Shown: positions 21,224 through 30,569 of the stretch, one piece after another
Layout: every line of letters starts with the position of its first letter
Position numbering within the stretch: position 1 is the first letter of the stretch
Assembly (NCBI GenBank): GCA_036172665.1
Contig: CM069876.1
Location: forward strand, 50,685,001-50,749,000
Direction of reading: 5' to 3'
DNA from: Prosopocoilus inquinatus
Lineage: Eukaryota > Arthropoda > Insecta > Coleoptera > Lucanidae
Length of the DNA stretch: 64,000 nt
The notes under the pieces: model-generated
Seen by the model: the letters and a program-made list of their open reading frames with translations, nothing else
What the model was told of the DNA's origin: nothing
Database searches by the model: none
Program-made: the position numbers and the translations under genes

Positions 21224-23516
21224 CACGAAGCGAATTCAGGTTTTGACGAAGGAAGTTGAGCTGAAGGAGCCGTCGTTTGATGATGACGATCGGAAATCAG
21301 AGGTGACGCTGCTGATGAAAGGTACGGACGGCACGCTTAGGCAGGTGCCGTTTTCCGCCGACGGCCACTGCGGCGGCGGCGACAATCAACCGAAAACGGC
21401 GAAATACAAACTTTTCAACCCGGTGGTGAAAAAATTCTCGAGGGAAACCCCCGCTGAGCAGCAAATAGTAAAGGAGCCGAAATTACCGCGGACGTTCCTC
21501 TGCCACATTTGCAGCGAGACCTTCAAGACGAAGAGCGAGTTTCTGAAACATAAACATTCCGGGGCGCACTCTTGCGGCACCTGCAACGAAACGTACGAGA
21601 GCTTGCTTTACCTTCAGAAACACGAGGCCATTCATCATAATAATAATAAAGACGGGAGTACGTCCTGCTGTACTTGTGATATTTGCGGCAGACGATTCAA
21701 CAGTACGTACCACTACGAAAAGCACGTGCTGAGGCACAAGGGCGAGTTCATGCACCACTGCCCGGAATGCCAGAAGGGATTCTGCACGCGCGACGGACTC
21801 GTCCACCACTTCGAGTCGATACACCAGGGGATAAGGTACCAGTGCGACATCTGCGGGAAGGTGCTGCGGAGCCGTCGCTACCACAGGGAACACATGGCGC
21901 AGCACGCGGAGGTGGAAGTAAGAAAGAACGCCTGCGAGACTTGCGGCAAGGTTTTCAGCACGAAGACGTGCCTGGCGCTCCACTTGAAAATCCATTCCGG
22001 CCAACGCTACGTTTGCGATTGGTGCGGGAAAAGATCGACGCAGCTGGCCGCGCACAAGCAGCACCTTCGGGTTCACACGGGGGAGAAGCCGTACAGGTGC
22101 GAAACGTGCGGCGTTAATTTCATCCGCTACGACATGCTGATGATGCACCGGAGGAGGCGGCACGACGAGGCGAAGTTCGGTTGCCATCACTGCGCGTCGC
22201 GTTTCAAGACGAAGCACGCCTACCTGTGCCACTTGCACACGCACGAGGAGGTCGAGAAGGATTTCCCGTGCGAAACCTGCGCGAAGAGGTTCGTCGACAT
22301 CAACTTCCTGCGTCGCCACGTGAATAGGGTGCACGTTCAGAACCTGCCGGAGGAATTCGAGAAGTCCCCGCCGAAGAAGAGGAAGAGGCTGAGGCGGCGC
22401 GTGCGCTCTCCCGAAATCCCCCACGTCGTCGGTGACGAAGCGCATACCGACGAGACCTCCACTAAATCCGGCAAAGCGCAGGAACGAACAAGTATCAAGG
22501 ACAAGTCAAGGTCGACTCGTGTGCGCTTTCTCGAAATCCCCCCCGTCGTCGGTGATGAAGCGCACACAGACGACAGCCCCGCTAAATCCACCATTTCGCA
22601 AGAACAAACGAGTATCGAGGAGGAATTCGAGAATGCTCCGCCGAAGAAGAGCAAGAAGTCGAGGCACAAGTCAATTATCCAGGACAAGTCCAAGTCGACG
22701 AAGAAATGGAGGCACAAGACGAAGACGACGCGCGTGCGCTTTCACGAAATCCCCCACGTCGTCGGTGACGAAGCGCACACCGACGACACCTCCACTAAAT
22801 CCGCCATTGCGCAGGAACAAACGAGTATCGAGGACGAGTCGAGGTCGACGCGCGTGCCCTCTCCGCTCTACTTCCTCCACGTCGTTCGGAACTTGCCGGA
22901 GGAATTCGAGAATGCCCCGCCGAAGAAGAGCAAGAAGTCGAGGCACAAGTCGAAGTCAACGCGCTTGCGCTTTCCGCCCGAATTCCCCCGCACCCCCGCT
23001 AAATCCGCCATTACGCAGCAACAAGCAGGTATCCGGGAGAAGGCGAAGACGAAGTCGACGCGCGTGCGCTCTCCCGAATTCCCCCACCACGTCGTCGGTG
23101 ACGAGCCGCACACCGACGATACCCCCGCGAAATCCGCCGTTGCGCAAGAACAAACGAGTGTCAAGGACAAGTCAAGGTCGACGCGCGTGCGCTCTCCCGA
23201 ATTCCCCCACCACGTCGTCGGTGACGAGCCGCACACCGACGAGACCCCCGCGAAATCCGCCGTCGCGCAGGAACAAACGAGTGTCAAGGACAAGTCAAGG
23301 TCGACGCGCGTGCCCTCTCCGCTCGACTTCCCCCAAACGAGTATCGACGATCAAGAGATCTTTGAGTTTCAAGATGACATTGTCACTTCTGACGGAATGG
23401 TCGAAGTGTACGACAACGACGGTGGTTATTGCAATGACGAAGATGATTCTAATTTGGTGCCGGTGGACTATGGTAACGGGGATGTTGGTCGAAATATAAG
23501 CGGCAGGGAGAGTTGA
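21224..23516 (+). CDS. T2: terminal exon, 10-finger C2H2 protein with repetitive basic tail
   Basis: A 763-residue coding exon, phase 2 at its acceptor (cttttcag|C). The N-terminus carries a VTLLMKGTDGTLRQVPF module shared with X10 and E1. Ten C2H2 fingers span about residues 93-369; only the sixth-to-eighth stretch has a canonical TGEKPY linker. After a KKRKRLRRR basic patch, residues 380-700 hold at least six imperfect ~40-residue repeats (STRVRSPEFPHHVVGDE, HTDDTPAKSA, EQTSVKDKS). The C-terminus is acidic (about 715-763). I infer nuclear DNA binding through the fingers; the tail may recruit partners. It is the natural terminal exon of the X1-E4 cassette run: all spliced together would give about 2,400 residues, though partial skipping is equally allowed by phase. 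Confidence 0.9.
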
Positions 23517-23530
23517 AGGTAACAATAGTA

Positions 23531-23886
23531 CTCGGGGTGGATTGCATGCGAGTTTAATTCAGGATTGAATGTAATCCTGTGTTAGAATGTGACAGATTTA
23601 ATGACGTACGGCGTAAAGTATGTTGCATTCTAATAGCGCTTTCCATTGGCCTGCACCATGTGCACTGAGTTCATGGAAAAAATTATACGAAGATTCACTC
23701 AGTGCATGCCAATCGAAAGCGCTACAGTTAGAATTGAATTAAAAATTAAATTAAATTGAATCCTGGATTTAAGCGAGGCGCAAACCAGAACGGAAACGCG
23801 TGCGGCGGCGGATCTTTTTATTCCCCTTATGGTCGTTTCCGCTCCGGTTTGCGTCTCGCTTAAATCCTTTTCGCAATCCACCCTGA
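23531..23886. repeat. Nested inverted repeat (MITE-like or structured 3' UTR)
   Basis: Three nested or adjacent inverted pairs lie just after the T2 stop. The outer pair is GGGTGGATTGC-type (about 23531-23545 with 23873-23886). A second pair is AGCGCTTTCCATTGG...ACTGAGT (23635-23670 with 23697-23723, lacking 9 bases). The third is a 34-bp pair with three mismatches (23765-23798 with 23834-23867). It is inside the predicted 3' UTR, before AATAAA. Confidence 0.8.
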
Positions 23887-24004
23887 ATGGTTACAAACGT
23901 AACATGCGTCGAACGGTACGGTACAATGATTTTAAAACTGTTTTTCTTTTTCTTTTAACACTTTTTGTACGTGTAAATATTGCACAGTTTATTGCGTTTT
24001 CTTA

Positions 24005-24010
24005 AATAAA
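24005..24010 (+). terminator. Candidate poly(A) signal for T2
   Basis: AATAAA about 490 bp after the T2 stop, followed by T-rich sequence (GCCCCGTTTTCTTTTTTTAC) that could act as a downstream element. Confidence 0.55.
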
Positions 24011-24224
24011 GAAAAGTTGATACTGTTACATAAGATCTCGGCCCCGTTTTCTTTTTTTACCTTTTGGTCTCTTGGCTCATTTTCGTTTTGGGATGGTGAG
24101 CTAAGTAAATATACGTGCGCGCGAAATGAAGCGGCGAGAATGGATGGTAAAGAATGCTTCTTGACAGGTAGAGAGTGCACTTCGCAAGCTTACTATCCTT
24201 TAGAAAGTGGAGCGTCTCACGAAA

Positions 24225-24535
24225 CAATCACGCCGAGCGCTCTATCTCGTAGTCTGGCGCGTATACATCCCCCTCGCACACGCCGAGCGCTCTGTCTCGT
24301 AGTCTGGCGCGTATACACCCCCCTCGCACACGCCGAGCGCTCTGTCTAGTAGTCTGGCGCGTATACATCCCCCACACACACACCGAGCGCTCTGTCTTTT
24401 AGTCTGGCGCGTATACATCCCCCTCGTACACGCCGAGCGCTCTGTCTCGTAGTCTGGCGCGTATACATCCCCCGCACACACGCCGAGCGCTCTGTCTTGC
24501 AGTCTGGTGTATATGCGCACGCGCTAAGCGCTCTA
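24225..24535. repeat. AGCGCT minisatellite, ~60-bp unit, 5-6 copies
   Basis: Units read CACGCCGAGCGCTCTGTCT, then GTAGTCTGGCGCGTATACAT, then CCCCC. The antisense frame of 92 residues here is a repeat artefact. Shorter related units recur at 24.95-27.03 kb and 30.1-30.2 kb. Confidence 0.85.
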
Positions 24536-25094
24536 CCTACTTTCTAGAGATAACAATAAGTTTACAAAATGTACTTCCTACCTGTCTCTGTAGCATTTTT
24601 CTACCCTCCGTTGTCAAAAGGGTCACCCTTTGGGTTAATGGTTTATTTTGGTTTTGGAATGAACCAAGTAAATAAACGTATGCGCGAAAGTAAACAGCGA
24701 CAATGCAAGGTAAAACAATGCTTGACAGGTAGGAGCTAAGTTTGTGAACTTATTGTTCTTTAGAAAGTAGAGCGAAGAGTAGAACGTCACAGTCGACAAG
24801 GATCTTCTGCAAGGAGGTGCAAGGACTCGAAAGAAAATAAAAAATAAACCTTAAAATCCCTCTGTTTCTTTTCTTTCTTTTTTCTGTGTGTCTCTGAGTT
24901 ACTTAATATTTTACAATATGCAATCTCCCAAATGAAAACAAGCACGCTGAGCGCTCTTTCTTGTAGTCAGGCCTGCACGCGCACTCGCTAAGCGCTCTAC
25001 CTTGTAGTTTGACCGATTTTTGTTTCGAAAACAATGTTTAAAACGATGTGTTTTTACTGAACGCAATTACTTTTTAAGTAAACGTCATTTTCAG

Positions 25095-25122
25095 ATCCTT
25101 GTGGACGCACCAGTGCACGTAA
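25095..25122 (+). pseudogene. Decoy copy 1 of the T3 exon start
   Basis: The acceptor aacgtcattttcag|A is identical in context to that of T3. The phase-2 reading gives SLWTHQCT then a stop at 25120. AATAAA follows at 25224-25229. It matches the T3 start SLRKHQCT. Confidence 0.6.
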
Positions 25123-25473
25123 TTAATATTAATAGTCGTTGTTCTTTAAAAAATAGAGCGAAGAGTAGAACGTCACGATCGTCAAGGATCTTCGGAAGTG
25201 CAAGGCCTCGAGAGAAAGTAAAAAATAAACCATAAAATCCTTCTGTTTCTGCTGTTTTTTTTTTCTGTGTGCTTCTGAGTTAGTTAATAATTTACAATGT
25301 ACAATCTCCCGGATGAAAACAATCACGCTAAGCGCTCTTCCTTGTAGTTCGGGTTGGACGCGCACTCGCCAAGCGCTCTACCATGTAGTCTGACCTAATC
25401 CTTACGAAATTAATTTCAGAAACGATGTGTTTTGACCGAACGCAATTACATTTTCAGTAAACGTCATTTTCAG

Positions 25474-25528
25474 ATCCTTGCGGACGCACCAGTGCACGAA
25501 ATTAATATTAATAGTCGTTGTTCTTTAA
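25474..25528 (+). pseudogene. Decoy copy 2 of the T3 exon start
   Basis: The acceptor aacgtcattttcag|A is followed in phase by SLRTHQCTKLILIVVVL and a stop at 25526. AATAAA lies at 25603-25608. It could serve as a minimal terminal exon or be an inert duplicate. Confidence 0.6.
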
Positions 25529-25852
25529 AAAATAGAGCGAAGAATAGAACGTAACGATCGTCAAGGATCTTCGGAAGTGCAAGGCCTCGAGAGAAAGTAA
25601 AAAATAAACCATAAAATCCTTCTGTTTCTGCTGTTTTTTTTTTCTGTGTGCTTCTGAGTTAGTTAATATTTTACAATGTACAATCTTCCGAATAAGAACA
25701 ATCACGCTAAGCGCTCTTCCTTGTAGTCCGGGGTGGACGCGCACGCGCTAAGCGCTCTACCATGTAGTCTGACCTAATCCTTACGAAATTAATTTCAGAA
25801 ACGATGTGTTTTGACCGAACGCAATTACATTCTCAGTAAACGTCATTTTCAG

Positions 25853-25907
25853 ATCCTTGCGGACGCACCAGTGCACGAAATTAATATTAATAGTCGTTGT
25901 TCTTTAA
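25853..25907 (+). pseudogene. Decoy copy 3 of the T3 exon start
   Basis: Same acceptor, the same 17 codons and a stop at 25905, with AATAAA at 25982-25987. In the next two units the acceptor is lost: deleted near 26.2 kb, and changed to ttttcac near 26.54 kb. Confidence 0.6.
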
Positions 25908-27103
25908 AAAATAGAGCGAAGAATAGAACGTAACGATCCTCAAGGATCTTCGGAAGTGCAAGGCCTCGAGAGAAAGTAAGAAATAAACCATAAAATCCTT
26001 CTGTTTCTGCTGTTTTTTTTTCTGTGTGCTTCTGAGTTAGTTAATATTTTACAATGTACAATCTTCCGAATGAGAACAATCACGCTAACCGCTCTTCCTT
26101 GTGGTCCGGGGTGGACGCGCACTCGCTAAGCGCTCTACCATGCAGTCTGACCTAATTCTTACGAAATTAATTTCAGAGACGATGTGTTTTTACCGAACGC
26201 AATTACATTTTCTTTAAAAAATGGAGCAAAGAGTAGAACGTCACGATCGTCAAGGATCTTCGGAAGTGCAAGGCCTTGAGAGAAAGTAAAAAATAAACCA
26301 TAAAATTCTTCTGTTTCTGCTGTTTTTTTTTCTGTGTGCTTCTGAGTTAGTTAATAATTTACAATGTACAATCTCCCGGATGAAAACAATCACGCTAAGC
26401 GTTCTTCCTTGTAGTTCGGGTTGGACGCGCACTCGCTAAGCGCTCTACCATGTAGTCTGACCTAATTCTTACGAAATTAATTTCAGAAACGATGTGTTTT
26501 GACCGAACGCAATTACTTTTTAAGTAAACGTCATTTTCACAAGTTGTTTACGGAAACTAGACAAGATGGTGCTTCAATTTACAATACACGATGATCCGAA
26601 CTGCTTTGTAGGAGCAACGCCCAGAAGGGGAAAAATAAATAAATCATAAAATCTCGCTATTTCTTCTTGTTTTTTTTTTCTGCGTGTCTAAGTTACTTAA
26701 TGCTTTACAATATGCGATCACTCGAATGAAAATAATCACAACGTGCGCTCTCCCTCATAATCTTTCGTATATATGTCACCAAACACATGTCAAGTGCTCT
26801 CTCTCTTGTAGTCTGACGTGTAAACTTGCGCGCCAAGCGCTCTATCTTGTAGTCTGACGTGTAAGCTTACGCGCTAAGCGCTCTATCTTGTAGTCTGGGG
26901 CGTAAGCTTGCGCGCCAAGCGCTCTATCTTGTAGTCCGGCGCGTAAGCTTGCGCGCCAAGCACTCTATCTTGTAGTTTGGCGTGTAAGCGCGCGCGCTAA
27001 GCGCTCTACCTTGTAGTCTGGCCCGATTCTTACGAAATTAAATCGAAAAGCGATGTGTATTTTTGTTGAACGCGATTATTTTTTAAGTGAACGTCATTTT
27101 CAG

Positions 27104-27800
27104 GTCCCTGCGGAAGCACCAGTGCACGGAATGCGGTTACAGTGCGGTGTGGAAGGGCAACTTGGACAGGCACTTCAGACGCAATCACGTCGGCGACGTG
27201 AAACCGATCGCGTGCGACCAATGCCATTATAGATGTCGTTCCGCGCACGAGCTCAAAACCCACAAGTTCACCCACACGGACAAGAAGCCCCTGGAATGCG
27301 GCCTGTGCGGCAAGGGGTTCGTCCGCATGCGCTCCTTGAAACTGCACATGCACACTCACTTGAAGGGGGTCGAGCGGGTCTTCTGCAAGCTCTGCTGTTA
27401 TTCGGCCTGTCGCCAGAGCGACTTGAGCCGACACATGAACGACAAGCATGTGGTCGAGGGAAAAAAGCTGCCACCGCCGCCGCCTTTCTTGGAAGAAGCG
27501 GTGGAGAAGAGCGACGGGGGGAAGTACAAGTGCAAGCACTGCCAGTACTCGACTATTCGGAAGGGCGACCTGACGGCTCACGAAAAGTACAGGCATTCCG
27601 ATTTTCGGCCGTACGAGTGCAACCTGTGCGGTCACAGGTGCGTGACCGCGGCTGATCTGAAGACGCACGAGTACGTCCACAAGAACCACAAACCATACAA
27701 GTGCAGCGAATGCGATTACGAAAGCACCAAGGCGTGTCGCTTGATGAACCACATCGAGAGGAAGCACAATTTCGGGGCGCGGGGTAAACCCGACAAGTAG
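27104..27800 (+). CDS. T3: terminal exon, 7-finger C2H2 protein
   Basis: A 231-residue exon with acceptor aacgtcattttcag|G, phase 2, no ATG near the start. Seven fingers fill nearly the whole exon (residues 8 to about 222). Five are of the C-x2-C-x-Y/H type (e.g. CTECGYSAVWKG, CKHCQYSTIRKG). A Pro-rich linker (KKLPPPPPFLEE) separates the fourth and fifth. It ends RGKPDK. There is no effector domain in the exon, so dimerisation or recruitment would come from shared 5' exons. Finger style resembles T6 and T8. Confidence 0.9.
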
Positions 27801-27825
27801 TCGACTAACTTCCGTTTCGTTCCTC

Positions 27826-27831
27826 AATAAA
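27826..27831 (+). terminator. Candidate poly(A) signal for T3
   Basis: AATAAA 25 bp after the T3 stop, followed by T/G-rich sequence (TTTTTTGTTTCCTTGTTG). This is the strongest-looking 3' end in the window. Confidence 0.7.
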
Positions 27832-27904
27832 TTTTTTGTTTCCTTGTTGTTTTCCTTGCGTTTAATTAACACCCCCAGCCCGCCCTTTTTTGGTCGTCCT
27901 TTCT

Positions 27905-28800
27905 TTAAAGCAACCCTCCCTCAGCGCACTTCCACTCGAGATTTGGCGGCCAAGTCTCTAGTTGAAGTGCACCGGAATAGCATTAAGACGGCTGAGCGCA
28001 CTCGATGAGTCAACGTCAACTCACTCAACGTAATTCTTCCAACCAACCTAAGTTAAAAATTTAAAAACAATATTTAAAAAAAACTGCGAAAAAATAAAAG
28101 TATAAAAATTGTTAAAAAAAATTAAAAATTAATTAAAATGAAGCTCAACTAACGTCAAGGTCAACGCAACCCAACTGATCTCGACCTAACTCCATTTAAC
28201 ACAAATTTAAATTAAAAATTACAAAAAAATAAAAGTATAGCAATTGCTAAAAAATTAAAAATTAATTAAAGTGAAGCGCAACTAACGTCAAGGTCAATCC
28301 AACCCAACTGATCTCTAACCTACTCCATTTAATACGAGTTTAAATTAAAAATTACAAAAAATAATGGTATAAAATTGTCAGAAAAATTAAAAATCAATTA
28401 GAATGAAGCTCGATGAGCGCCAAGGTCAGTATAACCCAACCGATCTCAACTTAACTTCATTTAACACAAACTTAAATTAAAAACTGCAAAAAACTAAAAG
28501 TATGAAAATTGTTAAAAAAAAATTAAAAATCAATTAAAATGATGCTCAGCAGACGTCAAGGTCAACCCAACCCAACCGATCTCAACCTGACTGCATTTAA
28601 CGCAAATTTAAATTTAAAAATTGCAAAGAAAAATAAAATTATAAAAGTTGTTAAAAAAAATTAAAAATCAATTAAAATGAAGCTCATCTGACGTTAAGGT
28701 CAGTCTAACCCACCCGATTTCAACCTAACTTGATTTAACACAAATTTAAATTAAAAATTGCAAAATATAAAAGTATAAAAATTGTAAAAAAAATTAAAAA
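27905..28800. repeat. AT-rich ~115-bp tandem repeat with AAGGTCA motif
   Basis: Five to six units contain AAAATGAAGCTCA, GTCAAGGTCAACCCAACC, GATCTCAACCTAACT and CATTTAACACAAATTTAAAT. A diverged piece of the next repeat (CACTTCCACTCGAGATTTGG) lies at the left end, so this array seems inserted into that one. Confidence 0.8.
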
Positions 28801-28804
28801 TCAA

Positions 28805-29275
28805 TTGGGGCCAAATCTCGAGTGGAAGTGCATCGGAATAATATTAGTATACATAAATAGTTGTAAGAGACGGCTGAGCGCACTTCCACTTGAGATTTGG
28901 CGGCCAAATCTCGAGCTGAAGTGCACCGGAATAGTATTAGTATACATAAATCGAAGTAAGAGACGGCCGAGCGCACTTCCACTTGAGATTTGGCGGCCAA
29001 ATCTCGAGTTGAAGTGCACCGGAATAGTATTAGTATACATAAATAGTTGTAAGAGACGGCTGAACGCACTTCCACTTGAGATTTGGCGGCCAAATCTCGA
29101 GCTGAAGTGCACCGGAATAGTATTAGTATACATAAATCGATGTAAGAGACGGCCGAGCGCACTTCCACCCGAGATTTTGCCGCCAAATCTCGAGTTGAAG
29201 TGCACCGGAATAGTATTACTATACATAAATAGATGTAAGAGACGGCTGAGCGCACTTCAACTCGAGATTTGGCAC
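28805..29275. repeat. ~107-bp palindrome-bearing tandem repeat, 4-5 copies
   Basis: Each unit contains CACTTCCACTTGAGATTTGG, CGGCC, and then AAATCTCGAGCTGAAGTG, an imperfect palindrome of about 20-bp arms. CACCGGAATAGTATTAGTAT and GAGACGGC(T/C)GAGCG follow. All six frames stay open through much of it because the unit length keeps frames, which is not evidence of coding. Confidence 0.88.
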
Positions 29276-29519
29276 TATTCGTTTAATATGCGGCGAGTAT
29301 TTGTGGATGCTTTTAACTAAATATTGTCGGCGAGAACCTTCAAAATAAAAAACGAGCGAACGAGCGAGCGAGAAGAAAGCAGTGTGGTGTGCAGTGTAAG
29401 GTCTCTTTCTCTCTCTCTTCCCCTCGGTCTATGATGCACAGAGTAAGTTGCCTTAGAATCAGAAGAAAAAAAAATGAATAATGTGTGGATTGGATCTAAC
29501 GGATTTGCTTTTGTTTTAG

Positions 29520-29697
29520 GATCAAAACGGGACCGGACAAGCGCGAGCGCACGCGCGGAAGTAAGCCGTCGAAGGAGGGCGGCTTCCTCAATTCCGCGAC
29601 GAGGTCGCAGCAATATCGTTGCTCTTTGTGCGACTTCAGCGCCGCGGACAATTGTTTTTTAAAGATGCACTTCACGTTCACGCACGCCGAAAAGTAG
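29520..29697 (+). CDS. T4: short terminal exon with a single C2H2 finger
   Basis: A 58-residue exon opened by tgcttttgttttag|G, phase 2 like all the others. Residues 1-30 are basic (IKTGPDKRERTRGSKPSKEG, then GFLNSATRSQQ). One finger follows, with Cys34, Cys37, His50 and His55 (YRCSLCDFSAADNCFLKMH). The stop comes three codons after the last His. It is too short for ordinary ORF calling and would be missed. Frame, phase and finger together make coverage by chance unlikely. Small one-finger variants are also known among lola-type isoforms. Confidence 0.75.
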
Positions 29698-29751
29698 AAA
29701 TGCATGATTAAGAGGCGAGGGAAGGCCCTAAGTACACCCATCTTAATTAAA

Positions 29752-29757
29752 AATAAA
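29752..29757 (+). terminator. Candidate poly(A) signal for T4
   Basis: AATAAA 55 bp after the T4 stop, in an A-rich context (AATTAAAAATAAAATAAG). Confidence 0.5.
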
Positions 29758-29759
29758 AT

Positions 29760-30230
29760 AAGAAAAAAGATAACGGCGGGCGTATTTTGAAAGGGTTCCT
29801 TGCGCTTGGAACTTTTGCGCAAGTTATAACCAGACCTGGGACGTCACGGGCGTTGCCATGGTTACAAACAAGGTAAACGTTTCGTTAGAATCTATTGTTA
29901 TGTACTGTGTACGCTTTTTTTGGATAATTTGGTCAATTTCGTTTAGAAACGTCACTTGTTATTATCATTTGCGAAAAAAGAAATGTTAATTTCCTAGCTT
30001 TATATTCGACGGAGGTCTTTTTTTATTTTTGTAATAAAAGCAAACCAGAATTCGTTTTCTTTATTCACACATTTACTTATTTACTTATTTCCGTTCCTAT
30101 CCTAAGAGGTTACAAGTTCGAATAAAAACAATCACGCTAAGCGCTCTTCCTTGTAGCCCGGTGGGAACGCATACGCGCACTCGCTAAGCGCTCTAAATTG
30201 TAGTCTGACCGATTTCTTTCGAAATTAATC
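29760..30230. other. Non-coding interval
   Basis: No supported exon. A single AGCGCT-type unit (CACGCTAAGCGCTCTTCC) lies near 30.13-30.2 kb, showing that this repeat family jumped over T3 and T4. Confidence 0.5.
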
Positions 30231-30278
30231 TTCAAAACGACGTGTTTTTAGCGAACGCTATTACATGTTCGTACACAG

Positions 30279-30561
30279 GTGGGATTCCGCAAAGGAATTA
30301 AGACATGGCTTACAAACGTTCGTGCGCAGGCGGGAGGGGAGGGAAGAGGTTCTGGGAATGAAGGCGCGACCCGGTTTACTTCCGCAGGCACGTTTATTTA
30401 CGGAAATGTGTCGGTGTCAATCTCGTTTTCAATCTTATCACTGGATTTATCATGCAACCATTCCTTTTATTGGCGTATTATCATCTCTTCTGTTGCAAAT
30501 TTTAATGTCAAAGAAACATTTTCGCGAAACTGAATTAAAAATGTCGCAGGTGAAGTCGTAA
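30279..30561 (+). other. Possible non-finger terminal exon derived from repeat
   Basis: Acceptor-like tgttcgtacacag|G is preceded by sequence homologous to the T3 upstream unit (GTAGTCTGACCGATT, ACGTGTTTTTAGCGAACGC). The phase-2 reading is open for 93 codons to TAA (30559). The peptide has no domain. Its DNA is homologous to the 30-35 kb repeat. It could be a fortuitous frame or a young exon. Confidence 0.2.
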
Positions 30562-30569
30562 ACAGTTTA

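Larger units (their letters stand above)
24950..27030. repeat. Tandem ~375-bp units plus ~53-bp AGCGCT minisatellite upstream of T3
   Basis: Four to five units (from about 24.95, 25.33, 25.71, 26.08 and 26.39 kb) contain AGCGCTCTTCCTTGTAG, GACGCGCACTCGCTAAGCGC, TTTCAGAAACGATGTGTTTT, a copy of the T3 splice acceptor and the first T3 codons, ATCTTCGGAAGTGCAAGG and AATAAA. From 26.79 to 27.03 kb the pattern shortens to about five ~53-bp AAGCGCTCTATCTTGTAG units ending just before T3. Confidence 0.88.
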
